A DNA stretch of 64,000 bases, from the NCBI GenBank assembly GCA_027886175.1, contig JAJNNQ010000024.1, forward strand, positions 25,275,001 to 25,339,000, read 5' to 3'. Positions 1-12,900 of the stretch are shown one piece after another. The notes below the pieces were generated by a model that was not told the origin of the DNA, searched no databases, and worked only from the letters and a program-made list of their open reading frames with translations. The DNA is from Phylloscopus collybita (taxonomy: Eukaryota > Chordata > Aves > Passeriformes > Phylloscopidae). The position numbers and the translations under genes are program-made. How positions within the stretch are numbered: the stretch's first letter is position 1; the number at the start of each line of letters is the position of its first letter.

Positions 1-3000
1 TGAGATAACACCACACTGCTGGCCTGATGGGAAGAGAGACGAGAAGTTATGACTACTTGGTGAGTTGTCTGTTTGCACAGACTCTTGACACAGCAGTTCA
101 GGCAAGAAACCACATTGCTCTAAGACTTTGGGGACCAACCATTTGGTCTCTCTGTTCCACAAATCCACAGCCTTAGGCACCTACCTGCTTTGCTTGTGTT
201 AAAAATAGGCCTGGCTTTCTAAAAATTTTGAGTTTTGTAATAGTAGATATGGTGGAATAGGCCTTGATAGAATAAACTAGATATTAGAAAAAAAGAAAGA
301 GAGATACAAAATAAGAATGCTAAAATAAAGAGAATTATAAAAACAAAACAATTAGTCTGATTTAATACAACTTTGACACAACTGTTCCGAACCTATTTTA
401 CTTAGACATAAATGACAAACAGAAAATACCAAGATGCCATGAGTCAGACCTGCAAAATCAAATATGTTCATCAGTGTCTGTTGCAACTTTTGTCTCTAGT
501 AAGAGTTACGAAAGACCTCAAAGAGACAGAACTGCCCAAATCAGTTTACTGATTAGGAATGTATCTACCAAAACCCCTAAGCAGTGATGTGTTACCAGCC
601 CAAAAGGACTTGCATAACCATGTTCAGCTATAGGACAGAGAGAACTCAATATGCATTTCAACATAAATATATTTATAGCAGCTTATTTACAGCTCACGGT
701 GCTTTCCACTGTATTCTGCGTATTTTTCTTATCTTGTACTATCAAAGTTAGCAGACAGTGGAGAGGTATGCATCTTTTTCTTATCTTATCCTGAACAGGC
801 TTCACTAGCAAGGACATAAATTCTGTCTTTTCAATACCAAGCTACAATTAGCACAGAGGTCAGGACACTGCAATGAGCACAAAGGTCACAAGTAGTACTG
901 CTGCCCAGGGGGGCTCCAGAGCTAAACGTGAATCCAAAGCACACTGGGCATATGGAAATGCAAAAGCTTTTTTTTAATATCTGCATATATGTGTGTCAAG
1001 AGTAAATACTTAAGGAATGAGCAACATGATAACAAAAAATCCCCACAACATTTGTAAGCATAACAAGGATCAAAATATGCATCTGACAGGTGGACAAAGT
1101 AGGTTTACCTGGTGGAGAGCACTGGAGAGAAATAAAGCCTTGTCTTTTACATTTCATGCATTTTAAGAAGCTGCTCAGGTTATTTGCTTACTTTAACCTG
1201 ACATCCGTTCTTTTAACAGGAAGTGCCAAAGCAAAATTTGTGCTGGAATACAGACACCTTCAAAAATTCCCAAGTATCTGAACATGGCATTTCTCTTTGG
1301 TTCTTTCTACATAGTTGTATAGATAAACATCAAAAGTGAAATATTTAGGCTCCAGTCACTCAAAGACTGGGAAGTGCCCACATTGAGTGTGCATGTTACT
1401 TTAAAACCTAGTCTCATGAAGATTTATTACTGACATGAACATTTTCAAAGAAGGCTTGGATAGACTTAGCTAGCTAAAGGTGAGTGCCAGTATTTCTTAC
1501 ACACTGGAGCGAGTAGCCTCAAAAATCCTGGTCTCACTGGGTTGGCTCCAAAAGCAGGTGGAGCTGAACTGTTAACTGAAATATTTGAAACACACCAACC
1601 CTGAGAGGGTTCTACTGAGCTTTTTGATAGCTGCACTTGAGGAGAAAGAGGGAGGAAAGGGGTTGAAGCAACACGAACAATTCAGATCAATGAAACAGGC
1701 CTGGAGGCTTCTAAAGAGAATCTTTTAAAGAACCACAGACAATGGCCACAGTCTAGACTGAACACACAGAGAAAAGTCAAGACAAATCATCACCATTAAA
1801 AGCTAAGTAATCACATCACATCACATAACAGCAAGACACAGTAATAGTCTCTCTGTCTCTGCTCTGAGGTGAAAGCACCTGGAATGTGACATTTGTTTCT
1901 GGGCACCTCCTCATCAGAGTGATTGGAGACAGTTCAGAAAAGAGCCTCATAAGCAACCAGCCTGCTGGAAAGACTGAGCTATTAGGGAAAGAAATTAGGA
2001 GCTACATCTGCAATAGCCTGGTTACATGCCAGTGACTATCAGATGAGGGCAAAGGCATGAGAACAAGCTGCATATAATTGAAAAGTAAGGGAAAAAATAA
2101 AATGAAAAGGGGGTAGCTAATAATATGAATGTGTACAGATGAAATTAAGACCAGTAACATGAAGATGAAATTCCAAGGAGCAAAATATTATAAACCTGAA
2201 AAGTAGTCTCCTTAGGGAAGGAACTGAAATTTGACTGTGTTTAACTGACCTAGACAAAACACTAGACATGCAATGCACACACCCTTCATTGGCCCTGGGG
2301 AGATGGGCTGAGCAGGTCTTGATTGTTTTTCCAGTTTGATGATGATGACTCCAAGGTACACTGTGTTTTTCTGGTCTAAAACCCATCCATAAAAATATGG
2401 AAACACATGAAACACACTTTGGTAGGTTAGAAGATGATTAACCAGAAGGGGACTTAATTCATGTTCATTGGATAAGCCTGTAAATAGGCAGAGTTGTAGA
2501 TGAAGAAAGAAGTAAAACAGCAAGGAGTAAAACCTACCAGGTTGAGGAAATGGCTTTTAGCATCAGGTTCCCAAAGAGGAATTGCCACACAGCGTGGATA
2601 ATCCATTGCATATAAAGAGAGCATTATATATGGATCCGGCAACAAGATGTGAGAATGGAGTTGGGGAAATGACTTCAAAGCACTGTAGTCATTGAAACTC
2701 CTGAATCATGAGTTGGCTAGTCTATGGAAAGGTTAAATGCTTGTGTCATAAATCCAGAAACCTGAGTGTGCAAAAAGGGAGCTTGTCTCTCTCTAGAAAG
2801 CATCCTAAGAAAGTAAATGACAGACAGACAGAGTGAGCCTTGCATTCTCCTACACTATTGAATCATGGATATAAGCCCATAAAAGAAAAAAAAAAATACC
2901 ATTACACTTACCTGAGTATTGAAACACTGCAAAAAGCTGCACACACAGACAAAAAAATATGACAGCCATGCAGGGAGTGGCAGTGAGGGGAGTGCAAGTG

Positions 3001-4238
3001 TTCTGGACACAGTGAGATGAAACATTGCTGTCACCTCCTATCCATAACCTCCCCAGCAGCAAGGAGTGCAGACAGGAAAACCACCAGCTAAACCTGAGAC
3101 ACTGAAGTTACTACATGAAATAAATCAGATCTTGACTGATTTTAGATTGCACTAGAAATAATCCTTAGTTTTTTTAACTGGAAAGTAAAGAGCTTATGGG
3201 TGAGAAGCAAGGGGAAAGTAGAGACAGAGAAATGAACTTTTTATTGACAGTTTTCAGCAAGAAGAACAAAGTCTGTCTTTGCAACAGACATGTTATCAAA
3301 GAGAAAATTAGGTTAGTGGTATCTTCATTTGAGTGGCGTCTGGTTTTATATTTTTTAGATGCAAGGAGAAAAAAGACAACCTTCTTTGAACCTGAGACAT
3401 GAAGTAATTTAACTCCCCTGTGGCCTTACATAGGAGAGGCTACTTCAGATTTTAAGCTGCCATGTAGCCCTGCCAAGGCAGCACCTTCCTGGCATTGCAG
3501 CATCTTCCTGACACTTCACTCAGCCTGAGGTCTTACGAGTACAGCACTGCTGACTGTTGGTTCCTTCCATGGTGTGAAGGGAGAACATCTCACAAAGTCT
3601 CAGGTGACACTATACAAAGATCATATTGCCTTCTGAGTTATACTTCTGCTAACCTTCCTCACTGGTCAAGACACCCAGAAAACTTTCCCCTTTCTCTACT
3701 TCAGGGGCCCAACTCCAAATTCAGCACTAAGATACATCTGTGAAGAAGTTTAGCTGGTTGTACCAGCAATGGTGCTTCCTGCACAAAATGGTAAACATAA
3801 ATGCAGTACTGATTACATTGCAAATCATGCCCCATGGCTTGAGGTCCAATGAAATAGGAAGCAATATCAGGTAAGGTATTTTCATTATTCCCCAGGCCAT
3901 TGCAAAAAATTACTCTCTGATCCCTGCAAAAATTAATGATTTAAAGAAAGATTGGTGGTCTCTGTTTGTAGCTTGACTCTACAAACATCTGTGTCGAGAT
4001 GAGTGGGAGAGTGGGAGAGTTGTACAATATCTTGGCAAATCTGGGAAAGCCGAAGAGGGAAATTTTTTCAACTGGTTTGGTCTCTGAAGCTCATGTATTG
4101 ACCAACCACAGCCTGTGCTCTTTATTGGCTTTCTGCAGGTCTCTGCTAACTAATGGTAACCTGTCCATCTGCAGAGCCAAATATATGTTATTTTAAAGAA
4201 CAGAAAGGAATTCCTGCTGAGCCTGACAGAAGACAAGC
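1..4238. other. Unique noncoding sequence, no gene seen
   Basis: A+T-rich single-copy sequence. Open frames are all under about 105 codons, overlap on both strands and show no family resemblance. I see no repeat family, RNA gene or convincing promoter here. Confidence 0.6.
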
Positions 4239-4280
4239 CCACCATGTACCTGCCTGGTGCCACCATGTACCTGCCTTGTG
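4239..4280. repeat. 21-bp tandem duplication
   Basis: Two adjacent 21-bp copies (4239-4259 and 4260-4280) differ at one position. Each contains CCACCATGTACCTGCC. The near-identity points to a fairly recent local slippage duplication in otherwise unique sequence. Confidence 0.85.
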
Positions 4281-5789
4281 ACAAAGGTGGCTGCGGGCTG
4301 GGTGTTTATTGTCCAGCTGATGTGCACAGATAACCTGACCTCTACACTTAACTTAAGATTCATGGAGTAATTTATGGCTTACCCCAGCTTCCACAGGGCC
4401 AGCATCCTAAAGCCCCATGTACGTCACAGAGGACCTTCCAAGCAGCTGACAGACACTTCTGACACCCATTCTGGCTAGGAAAACACTTAAATATGAGGAA
4501 GAAATATGGTGTTGCTCACTCCCCCAAGTGCAAGCTAATTTTAGAGTTCATCCTGTGAGTCCTTATCCAGGGGATGTTTTAATTACCTTTAGCCTGTCCA
4601 AATGAGCTCTCCTACCCCTGTGTGTACTGCTGATATGACTGACAGCTGAGAGCTTTTCTAAACACCAAGCATCGCAGTTGCTAGCGACTCAAACTGCCTA
4701 AACTGGTGTGATTTTTATCACTTTGACAATACTTATGACAACTTTCTTTAAGTGTAAAGGGATTGTAAAATTTACTAAGATTTATAAAATAAGCCTACCT
4801 ACAAGTTTAATGTGTGTATGCAAATGTTGCCTAAAATCATATACAAAGAACAGTCTGACTTTGCCTCATACCAACATTAAAAAAAGGCCTCTCAGCTCAC
4901 AGAAACAATCTTGGCCCTCCTCTCCTTAGTTTACATAGCCTTCCACCCAAGCCTGGGTAAATAGATAGGGCTCTTCCCCCAGTAAAACAGTATTGGACTT
5001 CCCCCAAGGAAGAGTGCACCACTGTAACCAGTGAAAGGCATGGAAGAGAATCAACGACAGAGCTAATCAGGCTAATTCAGCTGTTAGGAAAGCAACCAAA
5101 CTTCATAAAGCCCCTCAAAGCTCAAAAAGTATCTCTGAGATTATGCCTGATAATGACCTAGAAGTCACTATCATTCAGAGAACACTAAAATATTAATTCT
5201 ATGCAAGCAAGCACTTGCTCTTGTACACAAGCTGAAGTTTTCAAACCATCCCCCACAGAGATAATCATAGTAGGATCCACAATAAGAAAGATCTTGTTAC
5301 AATACCTCCCAAATACTAATGCAAACTACACCATGTTTCTATATTCAGAAGGCATCTACATCTCTGACAAGTCTAAGATTTCTGAGATCAGAGCAATAAA
5401 ATACAGTCAAATGCAAGTAGACCCTAATTTCAAAATACAGGTATCTTGACATCCAGAAGGTGCAAAGATTTTTTTTTCCTGGCTCAGAATGTATTAGGTA
5501 TTAGAAACCTAATCTGTATTTTATGTCTGACAGCTCCTGCTAAAATAAGAGATGCCAGTGGACCCAAATGAGAGCCTAGGACATTAAAAAAATAAAATAA
5601 AATAAAAAATATACATATAAATTAACCCTTACTGGGCTTGGCTGGATATGATACATAAAGATGATTTTTCAGGCAGAAGCAATGAGTATGGCTCCACCCA
5701 ATACAAACTGTGGTTCTGTGTACTGCCAGTGTAGGTGAACCTACTGCCGGTGCAACAGATGTTAAAGCAGGCAAACCTGACTCCCAGAG
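4281..5789. other. Unique noncoding sequence with a short A-rich tract
   Basis: No gene seen. A low-complexity AAAAT-type tract lies at about 5586-5612. The rest is ordinary A+T-rich sequence. Confidence 0.55.
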
Positions 5790-6250
5790 CAGAGGGATTA
5801 ATGGGGCATTAACATCAAGGCCCCAGTAGTCATGGCCATTTAAATGCTAGCAGCTTTAAGTAAGTTATCCAAATCTGGAGTTTACTGTGTGAGCCACTAG
5901 CACTTAATTATAGAACATTTGGGGCCAAAACTAGCCCCAGGTTATGCATGAAGTCATCTCAACGATGCTAATGGAAATCCATGTGCTATATATTAGAAAA
6001 GTAACTGCTTCTAAGTAGGGCTAATTTGAAGGTTGTCTTTTACTGAACATCCTTTTATTATTTACATTTACAAAAACTAATCATATGACAGTTGCCAAGA
6101 TTTATCAGCTGGGCTTCAGTTTACATTCCCACAAATTTGATTAAAGAAAAGCTCAATTTTAAAGCCTAGCAGCTTGAATTAACGTTCTATTAAATCTGAC
6201 AGATTTTGTCCATGGTAGTTTATTGACCCTTGTACTTTTTTTGACACCCT
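5790..6250. promoter_or_regulatory. Candidate conserved noncoding element (homeodomain-rich)
   Basis: Non-repetitive, complex sequence with several TAAT cores: TAATTA at 5905-5910, CTAATTT near 6021 and CTAATCATATG near 6077. There is no open frame worth noting. Such texture is typical of vertebrate developmental enhancers, but conservation is inferred only, because nothing was aligned. It could equally be neutral A+T-rich DNA. Confidence 0.3.
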
Positions 6251-7979
6251 TGTGATGCACCTTTTCCCAACCAAAGTGTATTTCATGGTCTCGGGATGGT
6301 TTCTGACTGAGGGAAGAGTATTTTCACCTCTTCTTCACCTCCCAGAGCAGTGTTTCAGGACTCATCAAGAGGTGTGCCATTAAACCTAAAGCATGCACAT
6401 GGCTCCTCTCGCATTGCAGCAAACAGATCTGTCAGACTTCAAATCTACTGAGCAGCAGCAGCAGGTAAACACAGCTTTTGTTTTAGCAGCTCAGTTACAG
6501 CTAAGTGAGCATCTGCCCTGGCTGTACACAATAAACCTTCTATTTCAGAAGAGTATAATTGTCATTGTATTCCCTTGTCTTTTGAAACTTGGAGCAGGAG
6601 GCTTCAGCCTGAGGGGCCACTGCAGTCTTTAGGACATTAAAACCCCCATATCCTTCCCCATTTGTTCTAATGTGCAATTGTAGATACCTGTGTAGAATGA
6701 AAGGAAAATACCATACTACGTAAAGCCTCAAATGATCAATGACTTGGCTTGGGATTCACCTACAAGAGGCAAAGCCAGACAAGTTTGGTATTGTTACATG
6801 GCTGTGGTACTTGCTATGTGCCATATCCTGAGTAAAGTTGCTTTGAAGATTTTCCTATTCCCGTTAACAGGTTAGGGGGCTCTAGAGAAGTGTCTTATCA
6901 GCTGCTGCTTTTCAGCTCTAATGAAACTTTCTGCTAAGTGGGAGCTGAGCTGACTCCACTTGCCGTTTTTCTTGTAAGAATTTCACTTGGGGAAGTTATG
7001 GGCCTGTTTTCTTATATGCAGCCCATTGCTTCCTCCAAAAAAGTATTTTATATCACAATTTCTTCAAAAAGCGCATCAGAACTTCTTTCTGGTTTAAGTC
7101 TCAAGGAATGGCATAGATGCAACTTCGAAAGCAAATCTGTGGTGAAATTAAGGACAGGAATGCAGCATGCATGTGTTCAGAACATAGAGTGTTTCCGTGG
7201 TATGAAGACTGTAAAGTAATTGGCAACTCATTGAAAATCTTAGAATGAGTAATTTGTGGCAATTTCATCTATATGAACTTACCTACAGCATGTAGGGAAC
7301 AAACACACATGCTTTTGAGAAAAGATTCCCAACCTCTTGCTATACACTGACATTGCATAGTACATGCATAAGAGTTTAATGATGTGTTTGAGGCCATGCT
7401 AACTTTGATTTGTAGGGATCTAAGTCATGCAGCTCATGCTGATGTTACTGTATGCTGCTATGAATACAGAGAAGAATCTTTAAGACCAGCTTGTTGTGTT
7501 ACACTCACAAACCTCATTTTATTTTAATGTAAATTGTGTGTTTAATCTCTTTTGAAGGTTTCAAAGATCTCATCACCTCTATCTTTTTGGGCACAGAATC
7601 TCATGAGAGGATGCAGTATAAATGGTACCCACCCATTCCATTGTGTTTCTGCCTTTTCCACACTTTCCTTTCTGCCTGCCCCTTTATCTGCCTGTTTGGG
7701 TCTCTCTTTACTAATTTTAGCCACTCCCTTAGCCTGCCACTTGTTCTCCACTTTCGCATATATAGTTTGTAAGACTCTGTAGTACACATATTTTTTTCTG
7801 TTTCTCCTATTCACCTCTCCTGGCACCATCAATGTTCCATGCCACCCCAGCACCTGGGCTTTAATTTGTGTGTTTACCTTTGTTTTGCATTTAGGAGGAT
7901 AACTGTCTTGTCTGACACCCTCACCTTTCATTAACTCTGGTTTCCTATCATCTTCAGTTCCTAGCGCTCCAGGAAAGGC
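6251..7979. other. Noncoding, becoming pyrimidine-rich at the right
   Basis: No gene seen. From about 7535 to 7810 the plus strand is pyrimidine-rich, which gives long but low-information open frames on both strands. The minus-strand 237-codon frame at 7542-8255 runs through this tract and I treat it as chance. Confidence 0.5.
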
Positions 7980-8300
7980 GGGAGGGGGAATGAAGTGCTT
8001 GTGGAGGCAGTGCTGGCTGTCACAGACTGATTGACAATGAGCACGGTGCCTCCAAGTGCCGAGATGCCGCCGTTTGTGAAGTGAGGCCTCGGTGCCCGGT
8101 ACACCCTCCTTGATTGAACAGACATTTTGAGTGCGGCTGCCGATCACTGTTAGCCCAGTGACTCCCTGCATTCTCCTCACTTCCTTCTCCCAAGCTGTCA
8201 GACTGGCAAGGCTCAGGAGAAATCGCAGGTTTCCTAATTGCATTTGTGCCTGCACAGAGAGAAAACTTAAATACAGGCTGGTCAGATCTGTACAGATGAT
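7980..8300. promoter_or_regulatory. Candidate conserved regulatory element with PBX/MEIS-type sites
   Basis: About 9 CpG dinucleotides fall within roughly 8040-8150, in a neighbourhood that is otherwise CpG-poor. TGATTGACA at 8028-8036 matches PBX/MEIS-type composite sites, and a second TGATTGA occurs at 8111-8117. There is no repeat similarity. Retained CpGs and clustered motifs suggest selective constraint or an unmethylated enhancer; this is inference and no alignment was made. Confidence 0.35.
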
Positions 8301-8919
8301 GGAGAATGTTTCCCTCCATTCTGTGCTACTGTGGGCTCTTCAATTTGTGCCTGGCAGCTTCCTCGTTCCTGAGGACAGAAAGATAAACTGTGGCTTTGTA
8401 TGGATGGGGAATATGACAAAGCAAAAGGAGAGAAAAGGAAATTCATTACATTTATCTGTGCAAACATTTTCTCAAATGGTTCCTGCAATTTCACATATTG
8501 AGCTCCCTCTGCGAGCACATCTATCCTGGATGGCTGTATCTTGGATTTATAGAAAAAGCTTGTTCCTATATCTACTCAGTCAGATTGGAGCTCTTTATTG
8601 GTGCTGATCAGTCTATTCAGACTCTTCTGACTGTTCTTGCTCAGAGCCAAGACATCATGCACTGTTTTCAATGGCTGTTTAAGCATCAAGTGGGCTCTGG
8701 TAGCTAGGTAGGCCAGAAAGAAAAGCACAGCAGCAGCCAGTCTGGACTGTGACTCTGACTCAAAAATGGTCCAGTTTTCCTTTGACTGTACAGGATAGGC
8801 TCAATTTTAAGAGGTCATTTTCTAGTGAAACCAAACACAAAATTTGACTAAATCAAGATGGCCCAGTGACTCCTGGGGATTCCAGTGCCTTTAATGATGG
8901 AGGAGAAAGCAGGAGCCAC
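8301..8919. other. Unique noncoding sequence
   Basis: No gene, repeat or RNA recognised. Overlapping frames of 158 codons (plus, 8131-8607) and 78 codons (minus, 8282-8518) have no recognisable domain. Confidence 0.5.
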
Positions 8920-9160
8920 AGATAGTCCTTCCCCCAGGTTAAGGGTGGCTCTATGGGCAGCCTTAGTTTATTTGGCTGAGTGGCTCATGATTACTGAAAT
9001 AACAAGAAGCTTTCTTCTGTTTTATCGCAAAGTCTCACGGGAGGCTTCATTTGCATACAGTGACTCAGAAGGCTGCCTGCTGAGCTGCACGTACTGGATG
9101 TCTGTCTGGAACAACTCAGAGCAATTTGTCCTCTTGTTTACAGCAGCCTATTTATAACAG
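8920..9160. promoter_or_regulatory. Possible conserved noncoding element
   Basis: Complex, balanced sequence with GTGACTCAG (AP-1/MAF-like half sites, about 9059-9067) and an octamer-like ATTTGCAT (about 9049-9056). It stands out from the A+T-rich flanks. The call is weak and rests on composition and motifs alone. Confidence 0.22.
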
Positions 9161-10009
9161 CACAGAGATGACCCATGGATACACCAAGTCTACCCTCCAA
9201 ACACTCAGAAAGGGGCTTTTCACACTCATCACAAAGCCCCAAATACTGTAGCTCCCTCAATTCCTCCTTCCAGTGAAGATGACCTCCAAGGGCTACAGGG
9301 AGCACAGTGGATTAGAGCAGGTTTGGATGAAATACATGAGCAAGAACTTTTGTTGCATCATGATCTCAGTAAGAATCCATCTGCTTCAAGATGATACAAG
9401 GCCCAAATGATGGAGAACAGATGTCCTTGCATACCTGTGGACTATGGTATCCACTATTACTGTTTTCCCCAGAAATAAGTTGTTCGCAGCCACTCCAAGA
9501 TGATCTGCAGCTTTCAGGATTTTTGTTTAATGGCTTCGAGTGCTCAAAACTCCTAGAAGGAAATCTATAAAGCCACCACTTTTCTCAGTCAGATAATTTC
9601 AGCTCTTAACAAGACCAAGTTTCAGAAAGCACCATATGCCACATATGTAAAAGAAACAGCCATGTAATCAACCATATACACATATTCTAAATTAATTTTT
9701 CAGAGGAGTAATTTGAATGTCCTACATTAGCATCTCCTGCTGGCTAAGGCTTCCCCCTAAGAATTAGATAAACAATTCTCCAACCCATGCACCTTCAAAC
9801 AACTGCTTCTTCCCAGACAAGGAAACTGTTTTCCTTTGTTACAGATATAATATTCTCCATTAGAACCACAGAAACCTAAGGTCCAGTCTTTATCCAAAAT
9901 TCTGTCTCATGTGCAATTTGTATTTTGCATTAGAAGAAGGTCAATGTCACTGCTTTGGAAAAGAGAGCAGGTTTCTTAATCAGACATGCCATGCTTATTT
10001 TTGACCCTG
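9161..10009. other. Unique noncoding sequence
   Basis: Ordinary A+T-rich sequence. No gene or recognised repeat. Confidence 0.5.
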
Positions 10010-10407
10010 TTACTAGACTGAAATTAGTGACTATATGAATATATCTCACATATTTAACATATATAACATATATAAGTAAGTATCTATGTCTGCACACATA
10101 CCCACCAAACCTCAGTGGTTATACATATATCATGCATGCATGCATATGTGTCAGCAACTATTTAATTTTTACATACATATATTTACAGGCATGCTTGTAT
10201 ATGCGTTTACACATACACTCACATATGTAACTTGTAAGCATTTGGCAGTCATTGAGTACTCCCTGAGCATTGTGATGTCTCTTTTGTGATATCTGAAGAA
10301 TATGGTTGAAGATGAAGGGATAAGGTCAATTACTCCTGTACTTACAGAAGAGGACCCACTCTGCCCAAAACTTACCTAAAGCATTTTTCACACATACATA
10401 TATATAT

Positions 10408-10440
<33 letters not shown>

Positions 10441-10446
10441 TATATT
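10010..10446. repeat. AT / CATA microsatellite-rich block
   Basis: Alternating purine-pyrimidine tracts: a degenerate CATATATAA series near 10037-10080, TGCATGCATGCAT near 10133-10146, and a compound (CATA)n/(TA)n array at about 10390-10446. Such DNA unwinds easily and is prone to length variation. Confidence 0.85.
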
Positions 10447-12784
10447 CCATTGAAGAGCTCCAAAAATTCTCCCTGCATCCTCTTTTATGTGGGCTAAGCA
10501 GCACCACTTGGAAATGGAGAGTATGCGTATCCCAAGCTTGTATCAGCAAAACTACAAGTGTCTTACCATGTCTGCCATTCCTACCACAGCAGTCTCCCTA
10601 AGCAGAGCTCTACAGAAGATAGTGACTCTTCTGCCTTTGCTCACAAATTTCTCCTTTACAGTACAGTTTCTAATATCTCTAGTTTTTTAATGCTCACAAA
10701 GAAAACAACCTCTTCTCCTGCTCCCTAATTAATTTTTCTTCTTTCTTTCTTTCCTTATTTATAACTTACCAATAGCACAGGCCATAAACTAAAATGGTCT
10801 GGAGTTCCTTAATGGCAATTTTGATTCCTGGAGCAATGACAAATACAAGGTGTGAATTCTGCAATTCATGATGAAAAGAAATAAAAGAATTCTGTATTGA
10901 AGCAATACAGTTCCTTTGATTTTCTATGAGGATATGCAGAACAGGGTTAAAGGTGGCTTGTAAGGTCCTGAGAGATCAGTAATGCTATTTATAGCAATGC
11001 TATGTACAGAAAAGCCATATATGCAATTATTCTATTATTCTGACATATGTTTACAGCTGTTCCCTATCTCCAAGGCTGGTCAGGAAGGATTAGTAGAGTT
11101 GACTGTACAAGTGATTCAGAATGGAAAAATTTACCCCCTTTTTATTTTTGGTAGCCTAGTCTTTATTTTTCAAGTGATGTTTTTGTTCAGTTGCATGAGC
11201 TGAGCAGTCTGGATAAACGGTATATATCCCTTTGGCAATATATGAAGGATTCTTTTTTTACCATTTGTTATTTATACTATGAGTCTGGTCATCTAAGTCA
11301 TATGCTTCCTGTTTTTAATGGAATGACAAACTTTTCAAGCAGGAGGACAGATTCCAAATGATGCATAAGTACTCATAACCACAAAAATCTTCACCTGAAC
11401 ATTTTGAAAATGTGCATTAGGAGAGAAATATGGCAGAATAAAATGGAATCGGGACAAGTATGCACAGATGCCATTTTGTGATGTCTTGCCAGGCCTAACA
11501 TTAAAGACTCAAAATATAAATAGGTGAAATAAGGAACTCTCAGTATTTTTGTAAATGGTTTTACTTCACAAAGAATTGCATGTCATGAGTTAGAGAGGGA
11601 AATAGGGTGGGAATAAGGCTTTCTGACACTAATATGGGAAGACTTACATTACTAACTGATCAGAGACCTTACTTTCCAGGAAAATTTCCCTGAATTTAAA
11701 CATATTGTGCCAGGTGTCAACATTCTCTAGCTACATCACAGCAGTGAGAACAGAAGCCTTCCTACTAATCCTTCAGTGTAACCTGTGTCTGCATTTTGTT
11801 GTTTTCTGGTAATCCCATTTCAGATCCTTGATACTTCTCCATCCAGAGGGAGTGGGAGAGAAGTGGCGATTGGCTGAAAGCAATATACAGCTCCCTCTTC
11901 CCAGAGAAAAGATGTATACAGCAGTATGTGACAGTAGTGTCAGCAGGGAAATACATCTTGGAGTGCAGGGAGTTTAAATGATTATTCCTTGGCCTTGTAA
12001 GAAGCAGCTTTTGGGCCCACTTGTGCTATGCTCCCTGAGCATTTCAAAGAGCTGTTTTCCCCCAAAGATCTCAGCAGGATGAAAAAGAGCAGCTCGTGGG
12101 GAAAACACTGCCCAGAGTGGGTATGGGAGGGGTGGGCAGAGGCAGCTGGCTCTGGTGCTTTGGACAGAGGAGTCAGGAGGGTTTCTGCTGGGAGGAAGGA
12201 ACACCACTATATCCATCATAAATGAAAGCTGTTCATAGTTATGTAGTGTGATCAGACCATTTGCTTGTGCCACTAATGCACTGACAGGTATTCTCAACAG
12301 CAGCTGTCTTACACACTATGGCTTGGAAGGAAAATCAGGGAGAGAAATACAAAGCATAAAGTCCAACTTGTCAACAATGATTTCTTCTGATTATGAGCAG
12401 TACTGAGATCATATTTTACTGACATCAGTGGAATTTTGCTTGTGCCTCAATATCCATTAGATTCCAACAGTCAGTTGTGTGTTCAGTGCATTCTGATAAA
12501 AGTCAAATCCTTTGAAAACTATGCCTGAGATTGGGAGGAGAGCTGGACATCACCATACACCTTATCAGAATTCTCTTATGATGGAAGAGCATTTTCTACA
12601 ACCAAATCGACATTCCACTCCTCTCAAGTCAGGTCTCAATATTTATTTCTTTAGATACTTATGTGAACCATACAGCTGAAGCATCATCTTTACCTTCATA
12701 AAGACCTTTTTTGAGACAAGACGTTCAAAGTATTTTGTCTCATAAAGTCCTTATAGGTTACTGAAGTAGACATTCCTAACTTCA
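10447..12784. other. Unique noncoding sequence, with one old repeat-like core
   Basis: No gene seen. At 12420-12431 the string TGACATCAGTGG is followed by sequence resembling a widespread ancient amniote repeat (see findings). Overlapping open frames on both strands at 11974-12297 look like chance. Confidence 0.45.
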
Positions 12785-12900
12785 GGCTGGAAACTAAGGC
12801 TTGGAGATGATATTACTTGCCAGGCTCACAGAAGAAAGTAATAAGCAAAAATCTTAAAATTGGGCTTTACAATTCCAAGCCAGTTCTTTAACTCTTGGAA
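12785..12900 (-). repeat. MIR-like SINE remnant
   Basis: Read on the plus strand the segment carries GAAACTAAGGC (12790-12800), then ATTACTTGCCAGGCTCACA (12812-12830), then TTAAAATTGGGCT and an AACTCTTGG-type end. This order matches the reverse complement of the MIR core: GAAACTGAGGC, the ACTTGCCCAAGGTCACA box, and the downstream tRNA-related part. Similarity is clear in order but weak in identity, as expected for a copy older than the bird-mammal split. Confidence 0.65.

Noticed and set aside
7542..8255. 237-codon open frame on the minus strand
   Set aside because: It crosses a pyrimidine-rich tract and a CpG-rich candidate element, has no recognisable domain, and is overlapped by other open frames. 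Chance is the simplest reading.
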